Of a stretch of DNA of 36,029 nucleotides, positions 7,143-14,425 are shown piece by piece. Within the stretch, counting starts at the first letter, position 1, and each line of letters begins with the position of its first letter. Origin of the DNA: Mycobacterium sp. shizuoka-1. GTDB lineage: Bacteria > Actinomycetota > Actinomycetes > Mycobacteriales > Mycobacteriaceae. The translations under genes and the position numbers were made by a program. The notes below the pieces were generated by a model. It ran no database searches. It was not told the origin of the DNA and saw nothing but the letters and a program-made list of their open reading frames with translations. The DNA is taken from the NCBI RefSeq assembly GCF_002723835.1, contig NZ_BEWG01000036.1, positions 19,299-55,327 of the forward strand, given 5' to 3'.

Positions 7143-7261
7143 GATCCGACCAGCTCTCGCACCGGGTGGAGCAACGCCATGCACCCCGCGCAGGCGTCAT
7201 CACCGGGAACGCTGGGGGACCCACATACCGTGCACGCTGCGGTGCACGTCCAGCACGCCAT
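7139..7261 (-). CDS. 40-residue triple-CxxC (zinc-ribbon-like) protein
   Basis: A very short gene found by following the ATGA overlap upstream of the MazG-like start. It encodes 40 residues with cysteines at 3, 6, 10, 13, 24 and 27, arranged as CWTC, CTVC and CAGC. This is the pattern of a small zinc-binding protein. GAGGGA lies about 6 nt before the ATG, and the stop TGA (7141-7139) overlaps the next ATG (7142-7140), so translation appears coupled. Six cysteines in 27 residues would be very unlikely in a chance frame. It would be the first gene of the leftward element operon. Specific function is unknown; small zinc-ribbon proteins of this sort are common in actinophage genomes. Confidence 0.6.
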   Translation of the reverse strand: MACWTCTAACTVCGSPSVPGDDACAGCMALLHPVRELVGS

Positions 7262-7300
7262 CTGTCCCTCGATGCGTACCGGGTCAACGGGGGACGTGAC

Positions 7301-7330
7301 GAAAACCGTCTGAGGCCTGGTCCCAGACGG
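7301..7330 (-). terminator. Intrinsic terminator for the methyltransferase gene, leftward
   Basis: CCGTCTG (7306-7312) and CAGACGG (7324-7330) are exact inverted repeats. GG/CC pairs extend the stem inward past one bulged base, and on the minus strand the stem is followed directly by TTTTC. It lies 78 bp downstream of the methyltransferase stop and about 40 bp upstream of the first element gene, so it would insulate the element operon from chromosomal read-through. Confidence 0.65.
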
Positions 7331-7346
7331 CGGGCTCGGTAGGTCT

Positions 7347-7377
7347 GGAACGCGAGGGTGCGAATTTGGGAACGCGA
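7347..7377. repeat. Two 9-bp direct repeats spaced 22 bp apart
   Basis: GGAACGCGA occurs at 7347-7355 and again at 7369-7377. The 22-bp period is close to two helical turns, which would put two bound proteins on the same DNA face. The pair lies in the 146-bp gap between element and chromosome genes. It could be a regulatory site, an integration accessory site, or chance in GC-rich DNA. Confidence 0.3.
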
Positions 7378-7407
7378 CGAAGGTTGAACCGCGGCGACAA
7401 GCCTGAA

Positions 7408-8034
7408 CTAGTACAGTCCGGGGATGAAGCGTTTAGTGTCGCCAAGATAGGTCGAGTATCGACTGCCGAACGCTTCGGTGAGCACGCGCTCTTCAACCCG
7501 TGCCCGAACGTCGTGCGACAGCGCAATGAGCAACACCGCGATCAGAAATCCGATGGTGGGAACCACTAAGAGGGTGCTGACGTATGCGCCGACGATGCCG
7601 GTGTAGATGGGATGGCGGATGAGAGCGAACGGGCCGTCGGTGATCAGTTCGTGGTTCGCATCGACCCGGGCGAGTAGGCGCCACGAGCCGAAAACCCGGT
7701 AGGCCCAAGCAACCAGCCCCAGCGACGCCGCTGCGCCGGTGACGCCGACAACCGCCGACCACGGGGCGGGGTCAAACAGGTGCGGCCCGGACAACGGCGG
7801 ACGAATCATCCAAGTCGCGAACACAAGGTAATACAAGGCCAGCGAAAAGGAAACGAAAAGCAGTGCCTCCTCGGCGCGCGGCGCAGTGATGCTGTCTGAC
7901 GAGACGGCATCGAGCGGCATCTTTCGTCGTCGCTGTATGAGGCGCGCGACGATGAGGACCCACAGCACGGTATTGATCGAACCGACGATGGCGGCGTCGA
8001 CGAGTTGGTTGAACGCCATGACACGATGTTGCAT
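7408..8034 (-). CDS. ICMT/PEMT-type membrane methyltransferase
   Basis: A 208-residue integral membrane protein of the isoprenylcysteine carboxyl methyltransferase-like family. Hydrophobic helices occur at the N-terminus (AAIVGSINTVLWVLIVA), around LLFVSFSLALYYLVFATW, in the AVVGVTGAAASLGLVAWAY segment and in the C-terminal VPTIGFLIAVLLIAL. The SAM-binding signature is clear: ITDGPFALIRHPIYTG, then RVEERVLTEAFGSRYSTYL and RFIPGLY. The start is uncertain; ATG 8034 and ATG 8019 are both possible without a strong ribosome binding site, and a TTG at 8112 extends the frame further. The methyl acceptor cannot be predicted; bacterial members modify lipids, isoprenoids or small molecules. It lies 228 bp downstream of FadE5-like A and ends at its own terminator. 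Confidence 0.8.
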   Translation of the reverse strand: MQHRVMAFNQLVDAAIVGSINTVLWVLIVARLIQRRRKMPLDAVSSDSITAPRAEEALLFVSFSLALYYLVFATWMIRPPLSGPHLFDPAPWSAVVGVTGAAASLGLVAWAYRVFGSWRLLARVDANHELITDGPFALIRHPIYTGIVGAYVSTLLVVPTIGFLIAVLLIALSHDVRARVEERVLTEAFGSRYSTYLGDTKRFIPGLY

Positions 8035-8262
8035 GGAGCAGTCCGGGGCGTGCGACCGCCAGACGGCTGAACTTTGGTGTCCCCTGAACGGTTGACGATA
8101 TTGATCACTCAAGCCAATGGCGTTGACGTGCCCGCACCCCCCGCAGCGCTAGCTGTCGAGACCCTCTTTCTTGACCACCGCGAAATGCGGTCGGACGTGG
8201 AGTGGTCATCGCAACGATTCCGAACGGGTCGAAGTCGGACATCTAAACTGAGTGCCTCCGCC

Positions 8263-10098
8263 CTAGAAAGCGGATTCGCTCAGATCCATGATGGAGATGT
8301 CCATCTCGTCGATGATCCTGCGGTCGGTGCTCAACCTTGGTATCACGGTTTGGGCGAAGAAGTCTGCGACAGCGACCTTTCCTCGGTAGAACGTCCTGTC
8401 ACGATCAACGGTCGGGTCGTCGAGCGCATTGAGGGCGACCTCGGCCTGCACGAGCAGCAGCCAACCGATGAGAAAGTCGCCGAAGGCAAACAGGAATGGC
8501 ACCGAGACGAGGCCAATTCGATAGACCTCCCGCTCGTCGTGGCGCGTTCGGGAGAAGTAGTCAATGAGCACGTCGGCCATCTCCCGAACGTCGGCCAGCC
8601 CCTTAGCCAGCAACCGGCGACTTCCGGTCAGTTCTATACGCGCAGCGGGGCTATACACAAAGTCCTCGACACGATTGAGAACGCTCTTCAGCGCTGTTCC
8701 TTGATCGCGAATTATCTTGCGGAATACGAAATCCTGCGCCTGGATACCCGTGGTGCCTTCGTAGAGGGAGTCAATCTTAGCATCGCGCATATACTGCTCG
8801 ATCGGATAATCCTGCAGGTAGCCTGAGCCTCCGAAGTTCTGCAGCGATTCGGTAAGGCACTGATACGCTCGCTCCGAGCCCACACCTTTGACAACCGGCA
8901 GCAGCAGCGCATGGATTCGCCGTGCCAGGTCCTCGTCGGTGCCCGAAATAAGCTCTGCGACAACGTGATCGTGGTGCGCAACCGTGTAGAGATACAGTGC
9001 TCGCAGACCCTCAGCATAAGCCTTTTGGGTCATCAGGGATCGGCGAACATCTGGATGTCTGATGATCGACACTCGCGGCGCTGCCGTGTCAGACATGTGT
9101 GCCATGTCCGCCCCTTGAATTCGGGTCTTCGCGAATTCCAAGGCATTTAGGTATCCGGTGGACAGCGTTGCGATGGACTTCACCCCGATCATCATGCGGG
9201 CATATTCCAAGATTTTGAACATCTGCGCGATGCCGTTGTGGGTGTCGCCCACAAGCCAGCCCACCGCTGGGACACCGTGCTGTCCGAAACTCAACTCGCA
9301 CGTGGCAGAGGCAGTCAATCCCATCTTGTGTTCAAGGCCGGTGGCGAAAACTCCGTTGCGGGCTCCAGGTTCACCCGTCGTGGGATCGGGCAGAAACTTC
9401 GGAACGAGAAACAAGCTCAAACCTTTGGTGCCCGCTGGTGCACCGTCTGGCCGAGCCAAGACCATATGGGCGATGTTTTCGAACAAGTCGTCGGAGTCGC
9501 CGGAAGTGATAAATCGTTTGACGCCCTGGATGTGCCATGTGCCATCTCCCTGGTCGGACGCCCTGGTTCGGGCCGCCCCGACATCTGAGCCGGCGTCGGG
9601 TTCCGTCAGCACCATGGTTGCGCCCCAGTTGCGCTGCACGCCTAAGACGGCCCACCGTTGTTGTTGCTCATTTCCGATGTGGTATAGGACGTCCAGCAAC
9701 TCCGGGCCGACCAGGTAGAAGAACGCCGCTGGATGACCACCGACGAGAAACTCGCTGATGGCCCACTTGACCGGCTCCGGCACACGCACTCCGCCAAGGA
9801 CTTCGTCGATCCCGATCTGCAACCATCCGCTATCGCGCCAGAAGCGCACTGCGGCTTTGAACGACGCGGACAGGCGGACCGAATGTGTGGTCGGGTCGAA
9901 CGTTGGTGGCCGACGATCGGCGTCAGCGTACGGCTGCGCGAGCGGGCCTTCCGCTTGACGCGCCGCCTCATAGAGCCAGTCGCGTACCGTCTCGGCGGTG
10001 AGTTCACCGAATTGGCTAGTGCTCAACGCCTTGTCGAGGTCCAGGACCTCGAAGAGGTTGAATTCGAGATCGCGGACATTGCTCTTGTAATGTCCCAT
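8263..10098 (-). CDS. FadE5-like acyl-CoA dehydrogenase (copy A)
   Basis: A 611-residue FAD-dependent acyl-CoA dehydrogenase, the same length as M. tuberculosis FadE5 and similar end to end from MGHYKSNVRD to the DIMDLSESAF-type terminus. It introduces the alpha,beta double bond into acyl-CoA. Visible landmarks are [17 protein letters not shown] (FAD/substrate loop), [29 protein letters not shown] and the catalytic glutamate in LYEGTTGIQ. A C-terminal extension of about 150 residues distinguishes this class from 380-residue enzymes. The start at 10098 is preceded by GAGGAAGGCAAGAGG; 29 more upstream codons are open but outside the family. Upstream lie two palindromes (10250-10270, 10297-10310). 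A paralogue, copy B, is at 21249-23075 in the rightward operon. Confidence 0.93.
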   Translation of the reverse strand: MGHYKSNVRDLEFNLFEVLDLDKALSTSQFGELTAETVRDWLYEAARQAEGPLAQPYADADRRPPTFDPTTHSVRLSASFKAAVRFWRDSGWLQIGIDEVLGGVRVPEPVKWAISEFLVGGHPAAFFYLVGPELLDVLYHIGNEQQQRWAVLGVQRNWGATMVLTEPDAGSDVGAARTRASDQGDGTWHIQGVKRFITSGDSDDLFENIAHMVLARPDGAPAGTKGLSLFLVPKFLPDPTTGEPGARNGVFATGLEHKMGLTASATCELSFGQHGVPAVGWLVGDTHNGIAQMFKILEYARMMIGVKSIATLSTGYLNALEFAKTRIQGADMAHMSDTAAPRVSIIRHPDVRRSLMTQKAYAEGLRALYLYTVAHHDHVVAELISGTDEDLARRIHALLLPVVKGVGSERAYQCLTESLQNFGGSGYLQDYPIEQYMRDAKIDSLYEGTTGIQAQDFVFRKIIRDQGTALKSVLNRVEDFVYSPAARIELTGSRRLLAKGLADVREMADVLIDYFSRTRHDEREVYRIGLVSVPFLFAFGDFLIGWLLLVQAEVALNALDDPTVDRDRTFYRGKVAVADFFAQTVIPRLSTDRRIIDEMDISIMDLSESAF

Positions 10099-10249
10099 CC
10101 TCTTGCCTTCCTCCTCGCAAGGTTGCGCGATCTCGGCAGCGCGGAGCCGTACCTTAGCCTGACCGTGAGGGGGTGGAGTGGCCATCCGCCGTTCGACGGA
10201 TCCTGCTCCGCCGAACGGGTGTCACCGCCAACGTGGCCCCGCGATATCC

Positions 10250-10270
10250 GCATTTGACGCCATCAAATGC
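10250..10270. promoter_or_regulatory. Perfect 8-5-8 palindrome upstream of FadE5-like A
   Basis: GCATTTGA (10250-10257) and TCAAATGC (10263-10270) are exact inverted repeats with a 5-bp spacer. The site lies about 150 bp before the FadE5-like A start and 62 bp after the LuxR-family gene stop. AT-rich arms in GC-rich surroundings make it a good operator candidate. Confidence 0.5.
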
Positions 10271-10296
10271 CGTCCTCTGCTCCGACGAGGCAACAC

Positions 10297-10310
10297 GGTT
10301 TACCTAAACC
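10297..10310. promoter_or_regulatory. Second palindrome, 6-2-6, between LuxR gene and FadE5-like A
   Basis: GGTTTA (10297-10302) and TAAACC (10305-10310) are exact inverted repeats 26 bp from the preceding palindrome and 22 bp past the LuxR-family gene stop. It may be a second operator half or an upstream activator site for FadE5-like A. Confidence 0.4.
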
Positions 10311-10331
10311 AAATAGTGGGCGCGGCGTGAG

Positions 10332-11462
10332 TCAGGCGTGGTCGCGTGAAACCAATTGAATGTAGCGGTGCACGGCTTCGGCCCTGTTCGCGGCTCGTAG
10401 CTTCTTGAAGATGTTCGTCACGTGCGATTTGGCAGTTGCCTCGGTGACGACGAGACGCTCGGCGATCTGTTTGTTCGTCGACCCGTGCACGAGTAACTCC
10501 ATGACTTCGATCTCTCGCGGAGTGAGCAGCGCGTGGACCCGGGAACCGCCGGCTGGCAGCGATGGCGAAGATCGGTTCGCAGACGCGGTGTCGGCGTTTT
10601 CGATACGTAGCTCGGCGTCGCCGATTTCGTGGACGAGTTCGCTTGCATTTTGGAGCAGTTCAGCGATCTCGTGGCGTTGTCGACGTACCTGGTCCCGCAG
10701 GATCGTGCGCTCCAACGCGTAGCCGTAGCCCTCGGCGAACGCCCATAGGATGTCGCGGTCGATGATGTCGACCGGACGCCGCTGATGCTGTGCATTGGCG
10801 TATAGGAACCCGATCGCCTTGCCCTCCGGCACGATGGGGGCGGCGACATAGTCGGTCACGCCCGAGGCTTCGATGAGTCTTCTGAAGGCACGTAGGTTAT
10901 TCGGTGCGTCGTGCACAATCGCGGGCATCCGGCGCCGGATCATCTCCGATTCGATGACTAGATCGCCGAGTACGACGTCGCCGATCCTCTCCCGGAACAA
11001 CTGCAGCTTGGCATCGGACTCAGGGTCACGGGTGTCGAAGGAACTTGCGGGATAAACGGTATCGCCGTCAAGGCGGAACAAGATCGCTCGGTCGTAACCG
11101 ATTCGTTCGCAGATGACCTGCGTGGATCGGCGGAGCATCAGTTCGACGGAACCGACTTGGCGGAGTTCGGCGAGTGCGCGTTGCACCGACGACAACCCGT
11201 TCGCGCGTCGCTCGACCGGTCGTAACCGATACGACCGGGATAGCTCCGCGAGGTCGAACGCGACGTGGGCGGCGTCGAGCGCCTTGCCGGACACCTCTGA
11301 CAACGAGAATTCGCGCAGCTCAGCGACTGCTTCGTCGGCCAGCTCGACCAGATCATCGAGATTGACACCATCGATTGGTGGCGGGTTGGCGGTGCCAAGC
11401 GCGGTGTGCGCGCTCTTCAGCGCCGCAACCAGTGATGCAGCGTCGAAGGACTCCATACCCAT
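10332..11462 (-). CDS. GAF-domain LuxR-family transcriptional regulator
   Basis: A 376-residue regulator. Residues about 85-250 form a GAF-like sensor region (ELMLRRSTQVICERIGYDRA, then VTDYVAAPIVPEGKAIGFLY). A helical segment near 265-295 (RQRHEIAELLQNASELVHEI) may be a coiled-coil dimer interface. The C-terminal LuxR HTH begins LTPREIEVMELLVHG and continues NKQIAERLVVTEATAKSHV and IFKKLRAANRAEAV. There is no receiver domain, so it probably senses a small ligand. Start 11462 overlaps the SDR stop (TGATG); an ATG two codons later is an alternative. Being last in the ECH-ACAD-SDR unit, it is a good candidate regulator of the catabolic cluster and of the palindromes next door. Confidence 0.85.
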   Translation of the reverse strand: MGMESFDAASLVAALKSAHTALGTANPPPIDGVNLDDLVELADEAVAELREFSLSEVSGKALDAAHVAFDLAELSRSYRLRPVERRANGLSSVQRALAELRQVGSVELMLRRSTQVICERIGYDRAILFRLDGDTVYPASSFDTRDPESDAKLQLFRERIGDVVLGDLVIESEMIRRRMPAIVHDAPNNLRAFRRLIEASGVTDYVAAPIVPEGKAIGFLYANAQHQRRPVDIIDRDILWAFAEGYGYALERTILRDQVRRQRHEIAELLQNASELVHEIGDAELRIENADTASANRSSPSLPAGGSRVHALLTPREIEVMELLVHGSTNKQIAERLVVTEATAKSHVTNIFKKLRAANRAEAVHRYIQLVSRDHA

Positions 11463-12271
11463 CAGAGTGCCACTGAGAATCCTCCGTTGACCGGGTAGGT
11501 CTGCGCGGTGATCCATTCGGCAGCATCCGAAGCAAGGAATGAGATCACCGCCGCGGCATCTGACGGCTCCCCAACACGCCCGACTGGATACGCCCGGACG
11601 ATCTTCGCAGCGACCTTCTCAACCGCGAGGGCGGCCTCGATCGCTGGTGTCCGGACCGCGCCGAGCGCGACGCAGTTCGCCGTCACGCCGAACGGTGCGG
11701 TCGCCTTTGCGATCGCTCGCGTGAACCCCGCGGCGCCAGCCTTGGCAGCCGAATACACCACGAGACCGGCTTCGCCCTGGCGCCCGGCCTCAGAGATCAC
11801 GGTGATGACGCGACCTCTGCCCCTCTCGACCATGCCGCCGACCACCGCCCGCGTCGCGACCATCACCCCGGTCAGGTTGACCGCGGTCCACCGGTCCCAG
11901 TCGTCGGGAGTCGATTCCCAGAACGGGGGCGGCGGTTCGAGCGCGTCATGCGTCGCGCCCGCGTTGCCGGCGTTGTTCACCAGGATGTCGACGGTGCCGA
12001 GTTCGCGCTCGATCTCGGCGACCATTGCGGTGACGGCCGCCCATGCGGTGACGTCGGCCGCGACCGCATAGGCCCTGCCCCCGGCCGCCTCGATCGCGTT
12101 GACCGTCTCCTTGGCGCGCTCGAGATAGAAGTCGTTGACGGCAACGGCCGCGCCGAGTTCGGCCAGCATTCGCGCGGTCGCGGCGCCGACCCCCTGTCCG
12201 GCGCCGGTGACCAACGCGACTCGGCCGGTGAGGTCGAGCAACTGCTGAAATGTCTTGTCTTCCTTCGTCAT
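11462..12271 (-). CDS. Short-chain dehydrogenase/reductase (SDR)
   Basis: A 269-residue classical SDR that oxidises or reduces a hydroxyl/keto group with NAD(P). The cofactor site TGAGQGVG is at residues 22-29, NNAG follows the ELGTVDILV strand, and the active-site Tyr-x3-Lys is YSAAK. The C-terminal PVNGGFSVAL is typical of the FabG-like group. Near residue 110 there is an inserted proline-rich stretch (ALEPPPPFWEST) that may shape the substrate pocket. Start 12271 is 9 bp after the acyl-CoA dehydrogenase stop. Its place in the ECH-ACAD-SDR-LuxR unit suggests a 3-hydroxyacyl-CoA or alcohol intermediate as substrate, but this is inferred. Confidence 0.88.
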   Translation of the reverse strand: MTKEDKTFQQLLDLTGRVALVTGAGQGVGAATARMLAELGAAVAVNDFYLERAKETVNAIEAAGGRAYAVAADVTAWAAVTAMVAEIERELGTVDILVNNAGNAGATHDALEPPPPFWESTPDDWDRWTAVNLTGVMVATRAVVGGMVERGRGRVITVISEAGRQGEAGLVVYSAAKAGAAGFTRAIAKATAPFGVTANCVALGAVRTPAIEAALAVEKVAAKIVRAYPVGRVGEPSDAAAVISFLASDAAEWITAQTYPVNGGFSVAL

Positions 12272-12280
12272 CTGCGAGCC

Positions 12281-13423
12281 CTATCGTCCGAACGCCAAGC
12301 GGGAAATGATCAGTTTCTGGATCTGCGGCGTGCCGTCACCAATGAGTAGGCCCTGGAGATCGCGTCGCATGGCCTGCAACGGCAGCTCGTCGGCGAAGCC
12401 GACGTTGCCGAATGTGACCATCGCGTCTTCGAGCGCGTCGAGCGCGACCCGCACCGGCCACCACTTCATCATGGCGGCTTCCTTGGTGTGGGGCCGACCG
12501 GCCATCCGCAGGCTGAGCGCTCGATAGCCCAGCCACCGTGCGGCCTCCAGTCTGGTGAGGTGTTCTGCGATCGGGAAGGTGACGCCTTGATATGCCTTCA
12601 GCGGGTTGCCGAAGGTATGCCTCTCGTTGGCGTAGGCAATCGCCATATCGAGGCCGGCTTCGCCCACGCCGACCGCCATCAGCCCGAGAAGCACTCGGCT
12701 GTAGTCGAATTCACGCATCACCAGCGAGAATCCGCGTCCCTCCTCGCCGATCAGGCGCTCCTCGGGAGCAAAGGTGTTGTCGAAGGTCAGCGAGCCGCGA
12801 CCGATCGGGCGCATGCCGGGGTCGCGGAAGCGTTGGCGGCTGACGGTCCGTTCGTCGAGATCGACCAGGAAGGCTGTGGGCCCGGCATCGGTCTTGGCGA
12901 ACACCACCGCCATGTCGGCCATCGGCGCCTTCGTGATTGAGGCCTTCTCGCCGCGGATCCGCCACCCGCCGGGCACCTTCTCGGCGACGGTGGTCATCGC
13001 CTGGGCATCCGATCCGGATTCCGGCTCAGTAAGGGCGAGGCAGGTGCTCACCGAGCCGTCGAGCACCGCGGGCAGCAGATCGGCTGCGTAGCGGTAGTAG
13101 CGCTCGAGCAACGACGCTCCGACGGTGGTGTCGAACACCAGGTACGCGGCCGACATGTCTGCCCGGGCCAGCTCCTCGACCGCAATACCGGCTGCCAGGT
13201 GGGTGGCGCCCTGGCCCCCGTAGCGTTCGCTGGCCTCGATACCGATCAGCCCTTGCGCGGCGAGCTTCTTGTACACATCCCAGGGAAACTCGTCGCTGAG
13301 TGCCCGGTCGAGATAGCCAGGGGCGAGTTCCTTCTTGGCGAAATCTCGCACCGAGGAACGGAAATCGTCCAGTTCTTCGCTAAGAATGCAGGGCGCGGGG
13401 GCCGCTTGATCAAGACTGCTCAC
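12281..13423 (-). CDS. Acyl-CoA dehydrogenase with Asp at the usual catalytic Glu position
   Basis: A 380-residue acyl-CoA dehydrogenase of standard length. The N-terminal helical domain runs to FPWDVYKKLAAQGLIGI. The middle domain has LALTEPESGSDAQAMTT and the flavin loop GEKASITKA. The C-terminal domain has RHTFGNPLKAYQGVTFPIAE and ends IGDGTPQIQKLIISRLAFGR. In most relatives the catalytic base is the Glu of a YEGT-type motif; here the motif reads GDGT, so Asp takes that place. Such Asp variants are known in the superfamily, for example among alicyclic acyl-CoA dehydrogenases. The start is a GTG at 13423 with a GTGA overlap with the ECH stop; a much longer in-frame extension is the ECH gene read out of frame. 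Confidence 0.9.
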   Translation of the reverse strand: MSSLDQAAPAPCILSEELDDFRSSVRDFAKKELAPGYLDRALSDEFPWDVYKKLAAQGLIGIEASERYGGQGATHLAAGIAVEELARADMSAAYLVFDTTVGASLLERYYRYAADLLPAVLDGSVSTCLALTEPESGSDAQAMTTVAEKVPGGWRIRGEKASITKAPMADMAVVFAKTDAGPTAFLVDLDERTVSRQRFRDPGMRPIGRGSLTFDNTFAPEERLIGEEGRGFSLVMREFDYSRVLLGLMAVGVGEAGLDMAIAYANERHTFGNPLKAYQGVTFPIAEHLTRLEAARWLGYRALSLRMAGRPHTKEAAMMKWWPVRVALDALEDAMVTFGNVGFADELPLQAMRRDLQGLLIGDGTPQIQKLIISRLAFGR

Positions 13424-14223
13424 GACAGATCCTTTGGTGTGGACGGAAAGCTCGGCCGGCGACCACCGGCGAACGCGGCGAGGCCTTCGGCGACATCCGG
13501 TGACGCCAGGTGCTCGCCGGCGACCTTCAGCTCCAGAGCGAGCGCCTCGTCCAGCGGCAGATCTGCGGCCTCGTTGACGACCCGTTTCATCCGGGCAAGT
13601 GCGAGCGCGCTCGTGCGGGCGAGCTGCTCGCCGAGTTTCTGCACGACGGAGTCGAGTTCGTCGTCCGGCACGACCTGGCTCACCACGCCGTAGTCGCGCA
13701 TTTCCGCTGCAGTCGCCGAGCGGCCGGTGAACATCAGTTCCCGTGCGCGGTTGGCGCCGACGAGCCGCGGCAACCGGATCGATCCGCCAGCACCCGGGAA
13801 CAGGCCGAACTTCGCGTGCCCGTCGCCCAGCGTTGCGGTCTCGGCGGCAACAACAAGGTCGCAGGCTAGGACGAGCTCGAACCCGCCCGCCAATGCCGTG
13901 CCATTGACGGCGGCGATGACCGGAGTGGGGTGACGTGCGATCGTCCGCATCACCTGACCCGACGCCTCCAGCAGATGGGCGATCACGGTGACGTCCTGCG
14001 CGTTGGCGAAGATGAATTCGAGGTCGGCGCCCGCACAGAACACAGCCCCGGTGCCTGTCAGTGCGACCGCGCGCGCGTCGTCGGACAGCGCGCGCGCCAA
14101 GCCAGCGGTCAAGCCGGACAGGACATCCGGGTCGATCGCGTTCATCTTCTCCGGACGCTGCAGCCGCAGCCACGCCACAGGTCCACGCAGTTCGTAGCCG
14201 ACCGCGTCGGACGAGTTCGTCAT
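13420..14223 (-). CDS. Enoyl-CoA hydratase/isomerase family protein, second catalytic Glu replaced
   Basis: A 267-residue crotonase-fold protein. The oxyanion-hole strand CAGADLEF, the NGTALAGGFELVLACD segment and the FPGAGGSIRLPRLVG segment are typical, as is the late VVSQVVPDDEL. The first catalytic glutamate is kept in GGFELVLACD. The second, found in hydratases as the Glu of a GQPEI-type segment, aligns with His in LGDGHAKFG. Hydratase activity may therefore be altered; isomerase, hydrolase or C-C lyase chemistry is known for crotonase-fold proteins with changed residues. It is the first gene of the leftward ECH-ACAD-SDR-LuxR unit and faces the divergent promoter region. The ATG at 14223 has no strong ribosome binding site. 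Confidence 0.87.
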   Translation of the reverse strand: MTNSSDAVGYELRGPVAWLRLQRPEKMNAIDPDVLSGLTAGLARALSDDARAVALTGTGAVFCAGADLEFIFANAQDVTVIAHLLEASGQVMRTIARHPTPVIAAVNGTALAGGFELVLACDLVVAAETATLGDGHAKFGLFPGAGGSIRLPRLVGANRARELMFTGRSATAAEMRDYGVVSQVVPDDELDSVVQKLGEQLARTSALALARMKRVVNEAADLPLDEALALELKVAGEHLASPDVAEGLAAFAGGRRPSFPSTPKDLS

Positions 14224-14425
14224 GACTCGAGCGTGTCAGTGCGCCGACGCGGCAGCTATCGGCCGATCGACGGATCTGGATCCACCGAACGTCGGCGCTC
14301 TGACCAGCCAGGGGCCGCGTTACTCGGCCGAAAGTCGGACAACCTCACCACTATCGGCGGATAGCCCGGGGCCAGACGCCCCGGCAGGGTTGGTGACAAC
14401 GCCACCAGGGTTAGGAGACGGCGCG
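14224..14425. promoter_or_regulatory. Divergent promoter region of the two catabolic operons
   Basis: This 202-bp gap separates the leftward ECH unit from the rightward thiolase operon. It contains the palindrome ATCGGCCGAT near 14254, an imperfect CTATC/GATAG repeat near 14351-14364, and the hairpin at 14366-14384. I cannot assign -10/-35 elements with confidence. The open frame running through it from 14222 looks non-coding because the thiolase fold starts only at about 14429. Confidence 0.5.
14366..14384 (+). other. 7-bp stem-loop in the leader of the thiolase operon
   Basis: CCGGGGC (14366-14372) and GCCCCGG (14378-14384) pair around CAGAC, about 40 bp before the thiolase start. If transcription begins upstream it would be a leader hairpin; otherwise it may be part of an operator. 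Confidence 0.35.

Larger units (their letters stand above)
1..7300. mobile_element. Part of an integrated phage-like or plasmid-like replicating element (left end outside window)
   Basis: Nine leftward genes packed with 4-20 bp overlaps encode functions typical of actinobacterial phages and integrative elements: replication initiator, DnaB helicase, adenine methyltransferase, WhiB-family regulator, HNH nuclease, MazG-like protein and a tiny zinc-ribbon-like protein. The adjoining chromosome from 7408 rightward encodes ordinary lipid metabolism. The right limit is placed between the first element gene (start 7261) and the methyltransferase stop at 7408, next to an intrinsic terminator. I see no integrase, excisionase, capsid or terminase gene, no tRNA at the junction and no defined att repeat, so the element type (prophage, remnant or ICE) is inferred. 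It must extend to the left beyond base 1 if it is complete. Confidence 0.6.

Noticed and set aside
7262..7407. A tRNA gene or 3' tRNA fragment serving as integration target
   Set aside because: No cloverleaf, T-loop GTTCRANNC or CCA end was found on either strand at the junction.
8177..8191. ACCGC-N5-GCGGT hairpin downstream of FadE5-like A as a terminator
   Set aside because: The 5-bp stem is short, has no T-run and does not extend; it is common by chance in this base composition.
12281..14173. A 630-codon version of the acyl-CoA dehydrogenase with a 250-residue N-terminal extension
   Set aside because: The extension is the ECH gene read in another frame and is low complexity; the GTG at 13423 with a GTGA overlap gives the normal 380-residue enzyme.
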